From: a virus
DNA: 64,000 bases
Strand: one strand, 5' to 3'
IMG/VR virus record: IMGVR_UViG_3300024509_000007
Span: 62,001-126,000 of that record
The translations under genes and the position numbers were made by a program. Shown here piece by piece: positions 57,801-64,000 of the stretch (its first letter is position 1; each line of letters starts with the position of its first letter). The notes beneath the pieces are model-generated. The model did not search any database, had not been told where the DNA came from, and worked only from the letters and a program-made list of their open reading frames with translations.

Positions 57801-59736
57801 TACAAGAAGAGGTAATGAAGAAGATGGTTATTCTAATTTCTTAGTTGTAACTTTTAATACTATTGGTTTTTATAACGATCCATATGAGCGTGGTTTTCTT
57901 TATGGACCAGACCCATACTATAGAGGTTCTGTAAATATATCTGGAGATACTGGTTGGTTACCAAATTTCGTAGCTGGTGCAATTTGTAATCCAAGATGTG
58001 AGGTTTATTATCCAGATCCAGAATCAGAAGTTGGTTTACATAGATTTAAAAATGGAACTATAGCACTTATAGGTAATCATAACACGCTTGAAATAGGAAA
58101 TATGTTAAATGGAACTAATTCAGCTGTTAACTTTGGTTTTGGACCGTGTTTGTTAAAAGGTCTTTGGTTAAATAGAAATAACGGAAGCAAGTTTATTGAT
58201 AGTGCTGCTAGTTTAGTTGGACAAGCATGTTCTTCTTACTTTCATGGAAAAGAAACAGATCCTAAAAAATATTTTTCAATAAATAAGCCAAATGAATTAT
58301 ATAACGAAGGCGATTATGTTCCGCTTGTAGGCCCATTCAGTAGTTCAAATATGAGTGGTTCATTACAACAAGCTATTCTAGAAAAGAATGGTCCTTGTGG
58401 TGAAAATCTTATTGGATTTAATGGTTCTCCTTCAGCTATGGCAGAAGGTCAGGGCATGGTTATTAGTGCTGCTCAATGGGGAGAATTATTAACATCTTTA
58501 TCTAATATAGCACCAGTTACGCAAGCTGACATTATGTCTCATTGGTCAGCAAACATTAAAAATGTTGATCCATTCATGCTTTCTTATGGAAAATGTACAA
58601 CTGTTTCAAATTTTAATAATTTAACTTATAACTTACAAATAGATCCTGCGACTGGAAGACCTTATGTAGATGAAGATGGAAATCCTACTGGAGAAATAGT
58701 TCCTTCGCAAGATTTAGCAAATCCAGAAGGTGCTGAAGATCCAGATGATAATTTTAATTCTTCTGCTTTAGCTATTAACCCAGACAGTCCTTTGGTTAAA
58801 CCAGAACCATATGCTGTTGGCCCAGGTGTTATTGGTACTAATTCTACAAATCCTGTTACTGGTCCTACACGCCCACAACCACCAAATCCATTACCAACCG
58901 GAACTAATCCTGTTAATGGATCATGTCCACCAGGAGAAGAAGTATATACTTTTTATATAAGAGGTGTTTATGGAATTATAACTAATATAGTTAATAAATG
59001 TTGTAAATCTATACTTATAAATACAGCTTGTGGAATTAAAAAAATATGTGAACATGCTATTTATGGAGGAACTCCAGGTCTTTTAGACTGTTTGCCTCCA
59101 GGACCAGGACCAGGAGGTTTTGGCGGTGGATATGGTTATCCAGGCGGTTTAGGCGGATTAGGTGGTTTAGGAGGTCTTGGTTTAGGTGGTGGTGGTTTTG
59201 GTGGTGGTGGAGGTATAGCTGGAGTACCACAACCAGGCAATCCAGCTGTAGTTGTAGATAATTTAAGGCGTGGTAATGAACCAAAACCTCCTTGTGTTCA
59301 AAGAGATTATAATGGACAAAAATTTGCAACTCCTCCTTACACAGATACAAACATAGATAATTTTGGAGGCAAACTTGAACCTTGTAATTTTTGTAAATCA
59401 AATGTTAAAAATGCTTTGGTTAATGGTGAAGTTGTACAACAACCAAAAGAAGTTGGTTTTTGTGCACAAATGACTATTAAATACAAAACATACATAGATG
59501 AAGATGGATGCTTGCAATCTATTCCAGGAAATTCATTAGATACAGTTAATGTAAATGTCAAAGGAGAGCAAAAACAATATCAAGTAACCGGAGAGCAAAA
59601 CATCTCTAAAGATATTTGTTTTTATAGTATACCAGGCAAAAACCTTACGGCAGAACAAGCTTATTTAGATTGGGCAACTGGAGAGTTTAATGGCAAGCCA
59701 AATAAACCACCTTATGTTGCAGCAGGACGAAAATAA
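51793..59736 (+). CDS. giant mucin-like protein with poly-threonine linkers, 2647 aa
   Basis: A mini-domain at residues 35-60 (FWYNTASNATFFWNPNS) is followed by at least seven Thr tracts, near residues 69, 362, 950, 1309, 1368, 1750 and 1776, up to about 22 residues long. They separate globular domains of 60-580 residues, including a Cys-rich one between the tracts near 1309 and 1368. Threonine is written with mixed ACN codons, so the tracts are kept at protein level. A Gly-rich segment lies near 2434-2480. Overlaps 48855-51800 by 8 nt. Probably a flexible surface or tail protein; no enzyme motif seen. Confidence 0.7.
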   Translation: MPNPNELPGISNPSRDSLVYRQPNEPKIVERKRPAFWYNTASNATFFWNPNSQQWIPIKSINSAPTTTTTTTTTLSPTAVYPDTLRVTAGIPTSISLDSSGKSLISENIVLTFTNSGLPLSPIKAVGTLTVTSSNNNFLIKNSSGGTFSKSISTNSTYTIDANSLRLEWIGTDPSIFANNANIIVYLTFTLTLDNAAQISNSDPDWSPVTVLRPGSVASQIVASMTNPATIANSSTQHDQLSLEAYETFVNTNNIYISFLDENGVLANNFNMSASNAVTGIIIQVIDNGQNDFVETFSFGSRDVTNGVSSIPSFKLTLGYILRSYLLDTVKTSIKLRQNGSIFNSLQDIIHNIPINVKTAPTTTTATTTTTTTTTTTTTTTTTVRPNNPPQNNEFAVFITSEDLNYTSNSAVLKLNDYRFNLHLNASTYDTRHNFKTSSYYIPHKDNSNRNFNWDFDIIVGKFGNGIILTFSSIIENNYFGPPSIGFVRLDKYDLKNTIFPQNERQLYIQNRFLSNLYSDSAAPSSFNSKFTLNTSKINDYYSNIVSSNSRFYVLSGGRKTSSNTYADGTHIIATAPQYDPNLYNSIKSVFIPNFFANKSVQTDIFGWSQEQVEGAWDGQCVLSGKLFNNNEFLTGYFSTSNPSASLGLVNTGTFVGFKSNTEEIEEAQTKCRTLTQNASGFITYNFVKIFEDKYDIKGSIFIHENRTTEIINGNTTFVSNFFVATPFEFYTFKYLLQNNGLPSGTAPSISKFILEQGDDNATDYKILLDTDYNKCNLEYVASDADWHSLYIVLRKQCYEFYEPGEAGKSLTDQLNDVLFFGSPVECLNIIKIPYIKLFEPNLTELGDLGLDNFKISLVSNNFSVPLKTGIETVLLYQTLPVYFGNTDDQKFPFMYRSFNSPTNKNNTSIIEPKFVTTFNKFQSIPNFEFLTESCSCDVHVLQNNFNTTTTTTSLNTTTTTTTTTTTTTTTTTTTTQAPPECFGTWKTVKVEKATSPSPYIKKGYLSSIGNNTNKTAIIYILGNLETFYKTNDINLFDTEIRYDLFDNLGYNLINTPNNSSFNTPIDINFNIEAVLNTDSSMIIAPSILPPEQLIFETSEEYVVSVTKNYFLTKNNNVYKCYFGSGKIFEGTFNGDAYLEPITNNSDIFILSTSSSDDVYVKKGNSNTFIIAQNQGITLKSTYKRIDFDSLHYLAIDNNGNLKVSYPNNFTQWQSVIINNINANAPVKFIDVVSNGIGAIALTDKRYIYFTFDSFNWHEYDLGEDYLFHNIEFFPKNENTDTDKFVITSFFNGNAHVHHVECSSITPPTTTTTTTTTTTTSTTPCPSWKSVYNEALDCFDCVCEVDGSGIYTSQEECETALQAASLAICTTTTTTTTTTTTSAPPTPCDLAKAELTSTFQYCFNLNNLSKPANNCCPELNLFLNYYKQYSTSPYTGIYVTDLPDGRFEKLTSNDFITNNDPTLYYFAYKPISILTDPLTNEYPPEETGPYYDFLKSCNIPRKCLFNLNTKRFINTSIILRGFSSRSNINIGLHYITWQLQLWFDTQEEYQSGGTTFYFWKKSYPQLNDSQKQIIDQLSGTGSIFKDERFVPIIIRNPSQKQYLNSVVLNRDPWHASHGCLVGIVFYDKNIKEIVPYQNEEQQKAFISRWECSFKQLPYGRSLLKYGYIQPEFYVHESTLTRQNSNPIFYVAASYNPKNPLSIYQTLDAYSIGNIYNIRGMLKEIRHIGGTNIEYNNTTRITLEPDCTGLITTTTTTPNTQTTTTKISINRPPLPPVVTTTTTTATTTTTGPGGTTTTVGPSGTALKMPDGITFRNGKIYITVGGYVRKVIENDIGDPVNNSGGPVMSNTVCYWNYSQKEKGRIGRSWLRFTQLKHSVHGTNIHDIRSPDRSDTSYLFNCGDFPAQNNPDFGVVLPSISASAMGLLEAQRNYFALTNVLANSNVFPVPHLDATNCRKPSYPITDSLNIKIDEHIKTGCKTSKYTTPEGYTFSAQTAYFILSPAFTRRGNEEDGYSNFLVVTFNTIGFYNDPYERGFLYGPDPYYRGSVNISGDTGWLPNFVAGAICNPRCEVYYPDPESEVGLHRFKNGTIALIGNHNTLEIGNMLNGTNSAVNFGFGPCLLKGLWLNRNNGSKFIDSAASLVGQACSSYFHGKETDPKKYFSINKPNELYNEGDYVPLVGPFSSSNMSGSLQQAILEKNGPCGENLIGFNGSPSAMAEGQGMVISAAQWGELLTSLSNIAPVTQADIMSHWSANIKNVDPFMLSYGKCTTVSNFNNLTYNLQIDPATGRPYVDEDGNPTGEIVPSQDLANPEGAEDPDDNFNSSALAINPDSPLVKPEPYAVGPGVIGTNSTNPVTGPTRPQPPNPLPTGTNPVNGSCPPGEEVYTFYIRGVYGIITNIVNKCCKSILINTACGIKKICEHAIYGGTPGLLDCLPPGPGPGGFGGGYGYPGGLGGLGGLGGLGLGGGGFGGGGGIAGVPQPGNPAVVVDNLRRGNEPKPPCVQRDYNGQKFATPPYTDTNIDNFGGKLEPCNFCKSNVKNALVNGEVVQQPKEVGFCAQMTIKYKTYIDEDGCLQSIPGNSLDTVNVNVKGEQKQYQVTGEQNISKDICFYSIPGKNLTAEQAYLDWATGEFNGKPNKPPYVAAGRK

Positions 59737-60545
59737 TGTTAAACAACAAAGTTTATAATTTAACAGCTGGATTTTTCTTTACAGATCCAAGATTCAATTG
59801 GAGATCACAAAGTCCATCTTGGCTTTTTTTAAAAAATAAAAATTTAAATTTTAACCCAAGAGATTTTAATCATCAATTTTACTACGAGTTTCCACAGACA
59901 AAACAGTATATAAAAAATTCAAATTATGGAAAATCAAATGTCGATATTATGATTTACGATCAAAATTTTTCATCAGGACATCCTATTGGTTGTTGTCCAG
60001 AGGAATTAGTTAAGGAAGTCGGATTTAAAACAAGTATTTATTTTAAATTTTATTATTTAGAAGAAAAACCTTTTTTATACATATCATTTTTATATGAATG
60101 TAACGCAGGAAAAGATCCAAAAAGTAAACAGTACTATTATACATTAGGAGATCCAAGTTTAGAAAAATTTATTAGTGCTTCAACTAATGGTTTTCCTTTT
60201 GATAGATGGAAAAGTTTGACCGATTTAACAAATGTAAACTATTTAAAGTTTGAACTACCAGAGGGAATTCCTTTGGGTGCACATAATTGTTATACAGGTT
60301 CAATTGACAAAAGAAACCTAGAAGTAAGAAACCCAATAAATTTTGACGCAGCTATTTTTAACGGAATGGAAAAAGGGCCGAAATGGAGTTATTTAGAAAC
60401 TGCACAATTACCAGAAACAAGAGTTCAAAATTTTGGGTTTGCTGATCATGAATTGTCTTATCAAAACACTGGACCTAGATATTTTTATGTTTTTGCAAAT
60501 TATGAACCTCCAGGAACTATATTAAGCGATTTAAAGGGGAACTAA
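59736..60545 (+). CDS. hypothetical structural protein, 269 aa
   Basis: Start overlaps the previous stop by one base. Aromatic-rich (FFFTDPRFNWRSQSPSWLF, YFKFYYLEEKPFLYISFLY) with scattered Cys; ends FYVFANYEPPGTILSDLKG. Probably an accessory virion protein by position. No family recognised. Confidence 0.5.
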   Translation: MLNNKVYNLTAGFFFTDPRFNWRSQSPSWLFLKNKNLNFNPRDFNHQFYYEFPQTKQYIKNSNYGKSNVDIMIYDQNFSSGHPIGCCPEELVKEVGFKTSIYFKFYYLEEKPFLYISFLYECNAGKDPKSKQYYYTLGDPSLEKFISASTNGFPFDRWKSLTDLTNVNYLKFELPEGIPLGAHNCYTGSIDKRNLEVRNPINFDAAIFNGMEKGPKWSYLETAQLPETRVQNFGFADHELSYQNTGPRYFYVFANYEPPGTILSDLKGN

Positions 60546-60546
60546 T

Positions 60547-60789
60547 ATGCCTTTTCCTATAAATCCAGTTAATGATGATATACATGTAATTGGAAACAAA
60601 TATTTTAGATACAAACAAGATATTGGCTGGGTACAAGAAGAACCTACCAATTTTTTTGCACAACCAGATCGACCAACTCAAAATATAGATTCTTCAAGAA
60701 TAGCAATTTGGTTTGACGAAGACGGTGGTGTTATTTATTTTTGGGAAAACAATAATTGGATACCATACTTTTCGACTAAATGTACATGA
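60547..60789 (+). CDS. mini-domain protein, 80 aa
   Basis: Begins MPFPINPVNDDIHVIGNK and ends IAIWFDEDGGVIYFWENN then WIPYF, the mini-domain also present in 48855-51800, 51793-59736 and 60797-62050. It shares its MPFPINP start with the next gene, a partial duplication. Confidence 0.55.
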   Translation: MPFPINPVNDDIHVIGNKYFRYKQDIGWVQEEPTNFFAQPDRPTQNIDSSRIAIWFDEDGGVIYFWENNNWIPYFSTKCT

Positions 60790-60796
60790 GGTTAAA

Positions 60797-62050
60797 ATGC
60801 CTTTTCCAATTAATCCACAAGAAAATGAAGTTTATGAAGTAGATAACAATCTATTTATTTTTAGTAATTTTAATGGGTGGAAAAGAATTGAAAGAGAAAG
60901 AATATTTAGAGCACCAACAGCACCAACATTAGCCGATAAACAAGGAGGGTTGTGGCAAAACACATTAAATAATATTATCTATATTTGGCGTGATAATTTA
61001 AGTAAGTGGATTCCAATTCTCCCAAATTGCCAGTTATCTAATGTAATATATCCATCTTATATGAAACTTTATCATAGTAATTATACAGATTTAGTCACTA
61101 AGGTTTTACCAAAAACCATTAATAGTTTACCTTATGAAAGACCTATTAACGGAAGGATTCCTTCAGAGTACGAAGTAGAAATAAATGGGCCAGCTAATTA
61201 TCCAACCGAAGGATTTATAACTTACTTTTTTCAATTTTTTGATAAAGAAGACAATGTTATTTCATTAAGCAATACCAGTTTCAGCTGTTCTTGGCACTCA
61301 TCAAATAATAGTGCTACTTTTAAACCAACATTATACACATCTTTTGGTGCTGTTACTTCTGCAAACAAATGGGGAATACCAGCTGCTGATAAAGTTTATT
61401 ATTTAACATTACAGTATGATAATTTAGGATCATCTGGTTATTTTAAAATATTACCACAGGAATCTTATTTAAATCCATCCACATTCAATATTTTAATTTC
61501 TCACAATAGCATTAATAATTTAAGCATAATGAATAGTATTCCAGCTGCACATCACCCATTTAGAGCTTCTCCGACAGGAATATTTGGTTATACAAATACA
61601 AGAGCTAGAAGTATACCAGCCAGACTTAATGCCGTTATTTATCCACAAAACTCACAAATACAAAAAGCTGGCGAACAATTTACTATTCCAATAGTTATAG
61701 AAGCTGTAACTGGATATGACAATGTTTATGACAATGGAGATAATTTTACAGGATCTATAGTTAATGTTCCTGCTGATGGTCAAGCCAATATGACATATCA
61801 AAATATTACAGGAACAATATCAATCAGTGTTGCTGGAGTTGAAAATATTTATGGTAATCCAACGGTTTCTCTTAATGGAACAACTACCGTTACTCCAACC
61901 GATGGCATAGCAGTGTTTAAAGATTTATCTTTGAGTTTATCTGGTAATTATGGAATAAATCCAAATCAAATAGCTGTAGCAAATTTAAGTGTAACTTCTA
62001 CTGACACTAGATTTAGATCAAGACCCATTAAAATATACTGGACAAAATAA
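60797..62050 (+). CDS. structural protein with mini-domain, 417 aa
   Basis: Start MPFPINPQENEVYEVDN at 60797 behind GAGGTT. The first 75 residues parallel the 80-aa protein upstream, with the mini-domain QGGLWQNTLNNIIYIW. The rest is beta-rich, with a last domain around residues 285-415 that looks Ig-like (IPIVIEAVTGYDNVYDNG..., SVAGVENIYGNPTVSLNG). Likely a fibre or adsorption component. Confidence 0.55.
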   Translation: MPFPINPQENEVYEVDNNLFIFSNFNGWKRIERERIFRAPTAPTLADKQGGLWQNTLNNIIYIWRDNLSKWIPILPNCQLSNVIYPSYMKLYHSNYTDLVTKVLPKTINSLPYERPINGRIPSEYEVEINGPANYPTEGFITYFFQFFDKEDNVISLSNTSFSCSWHSSNNSATFKPTLYTSFGAVTSANKWGIPAADKVYYLTLQYDNLGSSGYFKILPQESYLNPSTFNILISHNSINNLSIMNSIPAAHHPFRASPTGIFGYTNTRARSIPARLNAVIYPQNSQIQKAGEQFTIPIVIEAVTGYDNVYDNGDNFTGSIVNVPADGQANMTYQNITGTISISVAGVENIYGNPTVSLNGTTTVTPTDGIAVFKDLSLSLSGNYGINPNQIAVANLSVTSTDTRFRSRPIKIYWTK

Positions 62051-62571
62051 TGGCAAAAATATTTTCATTAACTGATGATATTAAACAAATAGCGGAATTC
62101 GCCATAGATGATCTTATAGATCAACTTGGAAAAACTTGTAGACTTATATATCCACCTATTGCTTCTCCTTGCGTAAACTGTCTATTCGACCCAATAGGAA
62201 ATAAATCTTCCAATACATGGACTAATGGTGGCCCAATACCGTTTGAAAATGGATCTACATGTCCAATGTGTGATGGCAGCGGTTTGCATTTTAATTCAAT
62301 GACTAAGGATATAAAAGTTTTAGTAGCTAACTCTCCTAAAGATTTTTTTCAAAAACTTCCAGCACATATTCAATTGCCAGACGGAAGTATACAAACAAAA
62401 GGCTACATGAAAGATCTTCCTGATGTTTTGCAAACAAGAAAGATGGTCTTTCAGTTAGATATTGAAGGCTTAATTAGATATACATATGAACTTTTGGGCG
62501 AACCTATAGATCAAGGTAATATAGTGCAAGGCAAATACTGGGTTGCTAACTGGACAAGAGTTGGTGCTTAG
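62050..62571 (+). CDS. probable neck protein with zinc ribbon, 173 aa
   Basis: CVNC near residue 41 and CPMCDGSG near 72 form a zinc ribbon of DnaJ-like type inside a 173-aa protein that shares one base with its upstream neighbour. Similar zinc-bearing proteins occur among head-closure proteins of large phages; the assignment is by position. Confidence 0.5.
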   Translation: MAKIFSLTDDIKQIAEFAIDDLIDQLGKTCRLIYPPIASPCVNCLFDPIGNKSSNTWTNGGPIPFENGSTCPMCDGSGLHFNSMTKDIKVLVANSPKDFFQKLPAHIQLPDGSIQTKGYMKDLPDVLQTRKMVFQLDIEGLIRYTYELLGEPIDQGNIVQGKYWVANWTRVGA

Positions 62572-62573
62572 TT

Positions 62574-63275
62574 ATGGAATATAAATGGTCTATATCATTA
62601 GACGGCAAAGAACTTGAAAAAGGATTAAAAGAAGAACTTAGAAAAATCACATCTAAGTATATAAGTGATTTAATTAAAAGAATAAGACCTTCTATAGTTA
62701 GCATAATAGATTATTACATTAAAACTGCTCCAGAAGCTGAATCTTTAACTGATCTTAGGGGGCGATTAAGATTAGATCTTGGTGTCGAAAACCCAGAAAG
62801 TATTATTCCTACTATAGCCAGTTATATAACTAGTAAAATTAACTTTGTTAAAAAAGATGCTACTGCAAATTCTTTGGGCGGAATGGCACTTTATTTATTA
62901 CGCAGAGAAGGTATACAAGGAGTAGCAGATCATCCATTGGGAAGTTATGAGTCTAAAGCAGGAACAATACCTTGGTTGAGGTGGTTATTATTAGAAGGTT
63001 CTGGCATACTTATACAGAATTATGAAGTTAGATATTATAACTCTATACAGAAAAACTCACGAAGTAGATTTGCCCTTATGGTTCAACCGACAACTATAGC
63101 AGCTAGAGTTAAATATTCAAAATTTTACGATGGCGGATACTTTAAAGGTGTAGATGGTTTTAATATTAGCCCAGAGTTTAGCGGAACAGAAGAAGATAAT
63201 TGGATAACTAGGTCTTTTGATCGGGCTATACCTCAGATAAATGAAATTATTAATAGAGAGGGTAGATTTTCATGA
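62574..63275 (+). CDS. probable tail/neck completion protein, 233 aa
   Basis: Begins MEYKWSISLDGKELEKGLKE; a helical N-terminal half, then a loop with HPLGSYESKAGTIPWLRWLLLEG and SRSRFALMV. These resemble minor tail or neck proteins (HK97 gp10-like), from memory. Overlaps the next gene by 4 nt. Confidence 0.45.
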   Translation: MEYKWSISLDGKELEKGLKEELRKITSKYISDLIKRIRPSIVSIIDYYIKTAPEAESLTDLRGRLRLDLGVENPESIIPTIASYITSKINFVKKDATANSLGGMALYLLRREGIQGVADHPLGSYESKAGTIPWLRWLLLEGSGILIQNYEVRYYNSIQKNSRSRFALMVQPTTIAARVKYSKFYDGGYFKGVDGFNISPEFSGTEEDNWITRSFDRAIPQINEIINREGRFS

Positions 63276-64000
63276 TAACTGAATTTAATGGCGTAAATCA
63301 TTATGGCCAGCCATTAGCATCTGAAAATTTAGAAACATCCCTCACTTTTTTTGCACAATGGGCGATGTTAAATATTGGAGCTTTCTCTAATAATAGAATT
63401 AATAATAATCCTAGTGGCATAGCTTCTCATTCGGCAGATCCTTCTAGATTAAGAATGGCTAGAGATCCAAGATATGCTTCTGGAAGAGTTTGGGAAGGCG
63501 TTAGATCTGATTGGGTTTGGGAAACAGGTATTAGTTATACAAATCAGCCAATTAATATAAGCGGTGTTTATGTAAATAATAATTTTATACCAGTCAGTCA
63601 AACTGGTGCTTCTGGTTACAAAATATCATATCCAGAAGGAAAAATTATCTTTAATTCACCAGTAGCTTCTGGAAGTAAAGTCCAGTGTGAGTACTCTAAT
63701 AGAAGCGTTAAGATTTTAAAAGGAAATCAACCTTGGTTTAATCAATTAGTTTTTAATAGTTATAATGCAGCTGATCCTCAATTCTTACAAAATGGATCTG
63801 GAACTTGGGATGTTTTGTCTCAAAATAGAGTGCAATTGCCAGCTATGATTATTGAGGCAATGCCAAAAGTTAACTTTTATCCATTAGAATTGGGCAATTT
63901 AAGCAGAAAACATCAACAAGAAGTAATTATAACTATATTGAGCGAAACATCTTATGATCGTAATCAAATACATGACATAGTTACATATCAATGGCAAAAA
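63272..64000 (+). CDS. structural protein, incomplete at window end
   Basis: Begins MITEFNGVNHYGQPLASEN and stays open for 243 codons to the last base. Contains FFAQWAMLNIGAF, SRLRMARDPRYASGRVWEG and a C-terminal RKHQQEVIITILSETSYDR. Likely a neck or tail-completion protein by position. Confidence 0.6.
   Translation, partial: MITEFNGVNHYGQPLASENLETSLTFFAQWAMLNIGAFSNNRINNNPSGIASHSADPSRLRMARDPRYASGRVWEGVRSDWVWETGISYTNQPINISGVYVNNNFIPVSQTGASGYKISYPEGKIIFNSPVASGSKVQCEYSNRSVKILKGNQPWFNQLVFNSYNAADPQFLQNGSGTWDVLSQNRVQLPAMIIEAMPKVNFYPLELGNLSRKHQQEVIITILSETSYDRNQIHDIVTYQWQK

Overview
The window is an AT-rich tailed bacteriophage (Caudoviricetes) genome segment, probably from an uncultured phage. The evidence is a complete head module in canonical order (large terminase, portal, protease-scaffold, decoration protein, major capsid), very long collagen-like and threonine-rich fibre proteins, dense overlapping small genes and phage tRNAs. 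The host cannot be named from this sequence; nothing ribosomal or otherwise bacterial is present.

Left arm, 1-23.4 kb: almost everything is on the minus strand. It holds about 70 small genes, mostly unrecognised, many overlapping by ATGA-type junctions, several in tandem paralogous sets. Recognisable items are a rhamnosyltransferase-like protein and a second GT-A-like protein, a DUF932 protein, a GP88-family protein, two 2-oxoglutarate/Fe(II) oxygenases, an ECF-like sigma factor, two short-variable-arm tRNAs with anticodon UAA, and a tRNA-Ile(CAU) gene split by a group I intron that carries an HNH homing endonuclease.

The most striking feature of this arm is a two-box element, TAAATA-N15-CGAATAAG. 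I find 21 copies with exactly 15 nt between the boxes, plus five degenerate or off-by-one copies, usually ending 17-41 nt before a start codon. Twenty of the 21 point with the minus-strand genes. Seven copies in AT-rich promoter islands also have an upstream GATAAAGATATCCAATT box at 23-25, 34-35 or 43 nt, i.e. in steps of about one helical turn. I read this as a phage regulon, probably served by the sigma factor at 21.3-21.8 kb, which itself has a host-type -35/-10 promoter. Several elements have no ORF behind them and should make small RNAs.

Right arm, 23.4-64 kb: all plus strand and mostly translationally coupled. It starts with a second sigma-like protein (Zn-ribbon insert, gp55-like) and a possible small terminase. 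Next come GDP-mannose 4,6-dehydratase, an ERCC4-type nuclease, TerL, portal, a protease-scaffold fusion with a nested scaffold start, decoration protein and major capsid, then a strong terminator. After the terminator a host-type promoter precedes an unknown protein, a GT-A glycosyltransferase and a sulfotransferase. Then come collagen-like fibres (686, 2248 and 981 aa), a 2647-aa protein with poly-threonine linkers, and a series of connector, adsorption and neck candidates; the last gene runs off the window.

Together the right arm builds a virion whose fibres are mucin/collagen-like. The sugar-nucleotide enzyme, glycosyltransferases and sulfotransferase could decorate those fibres or the capsid; that link is inference.
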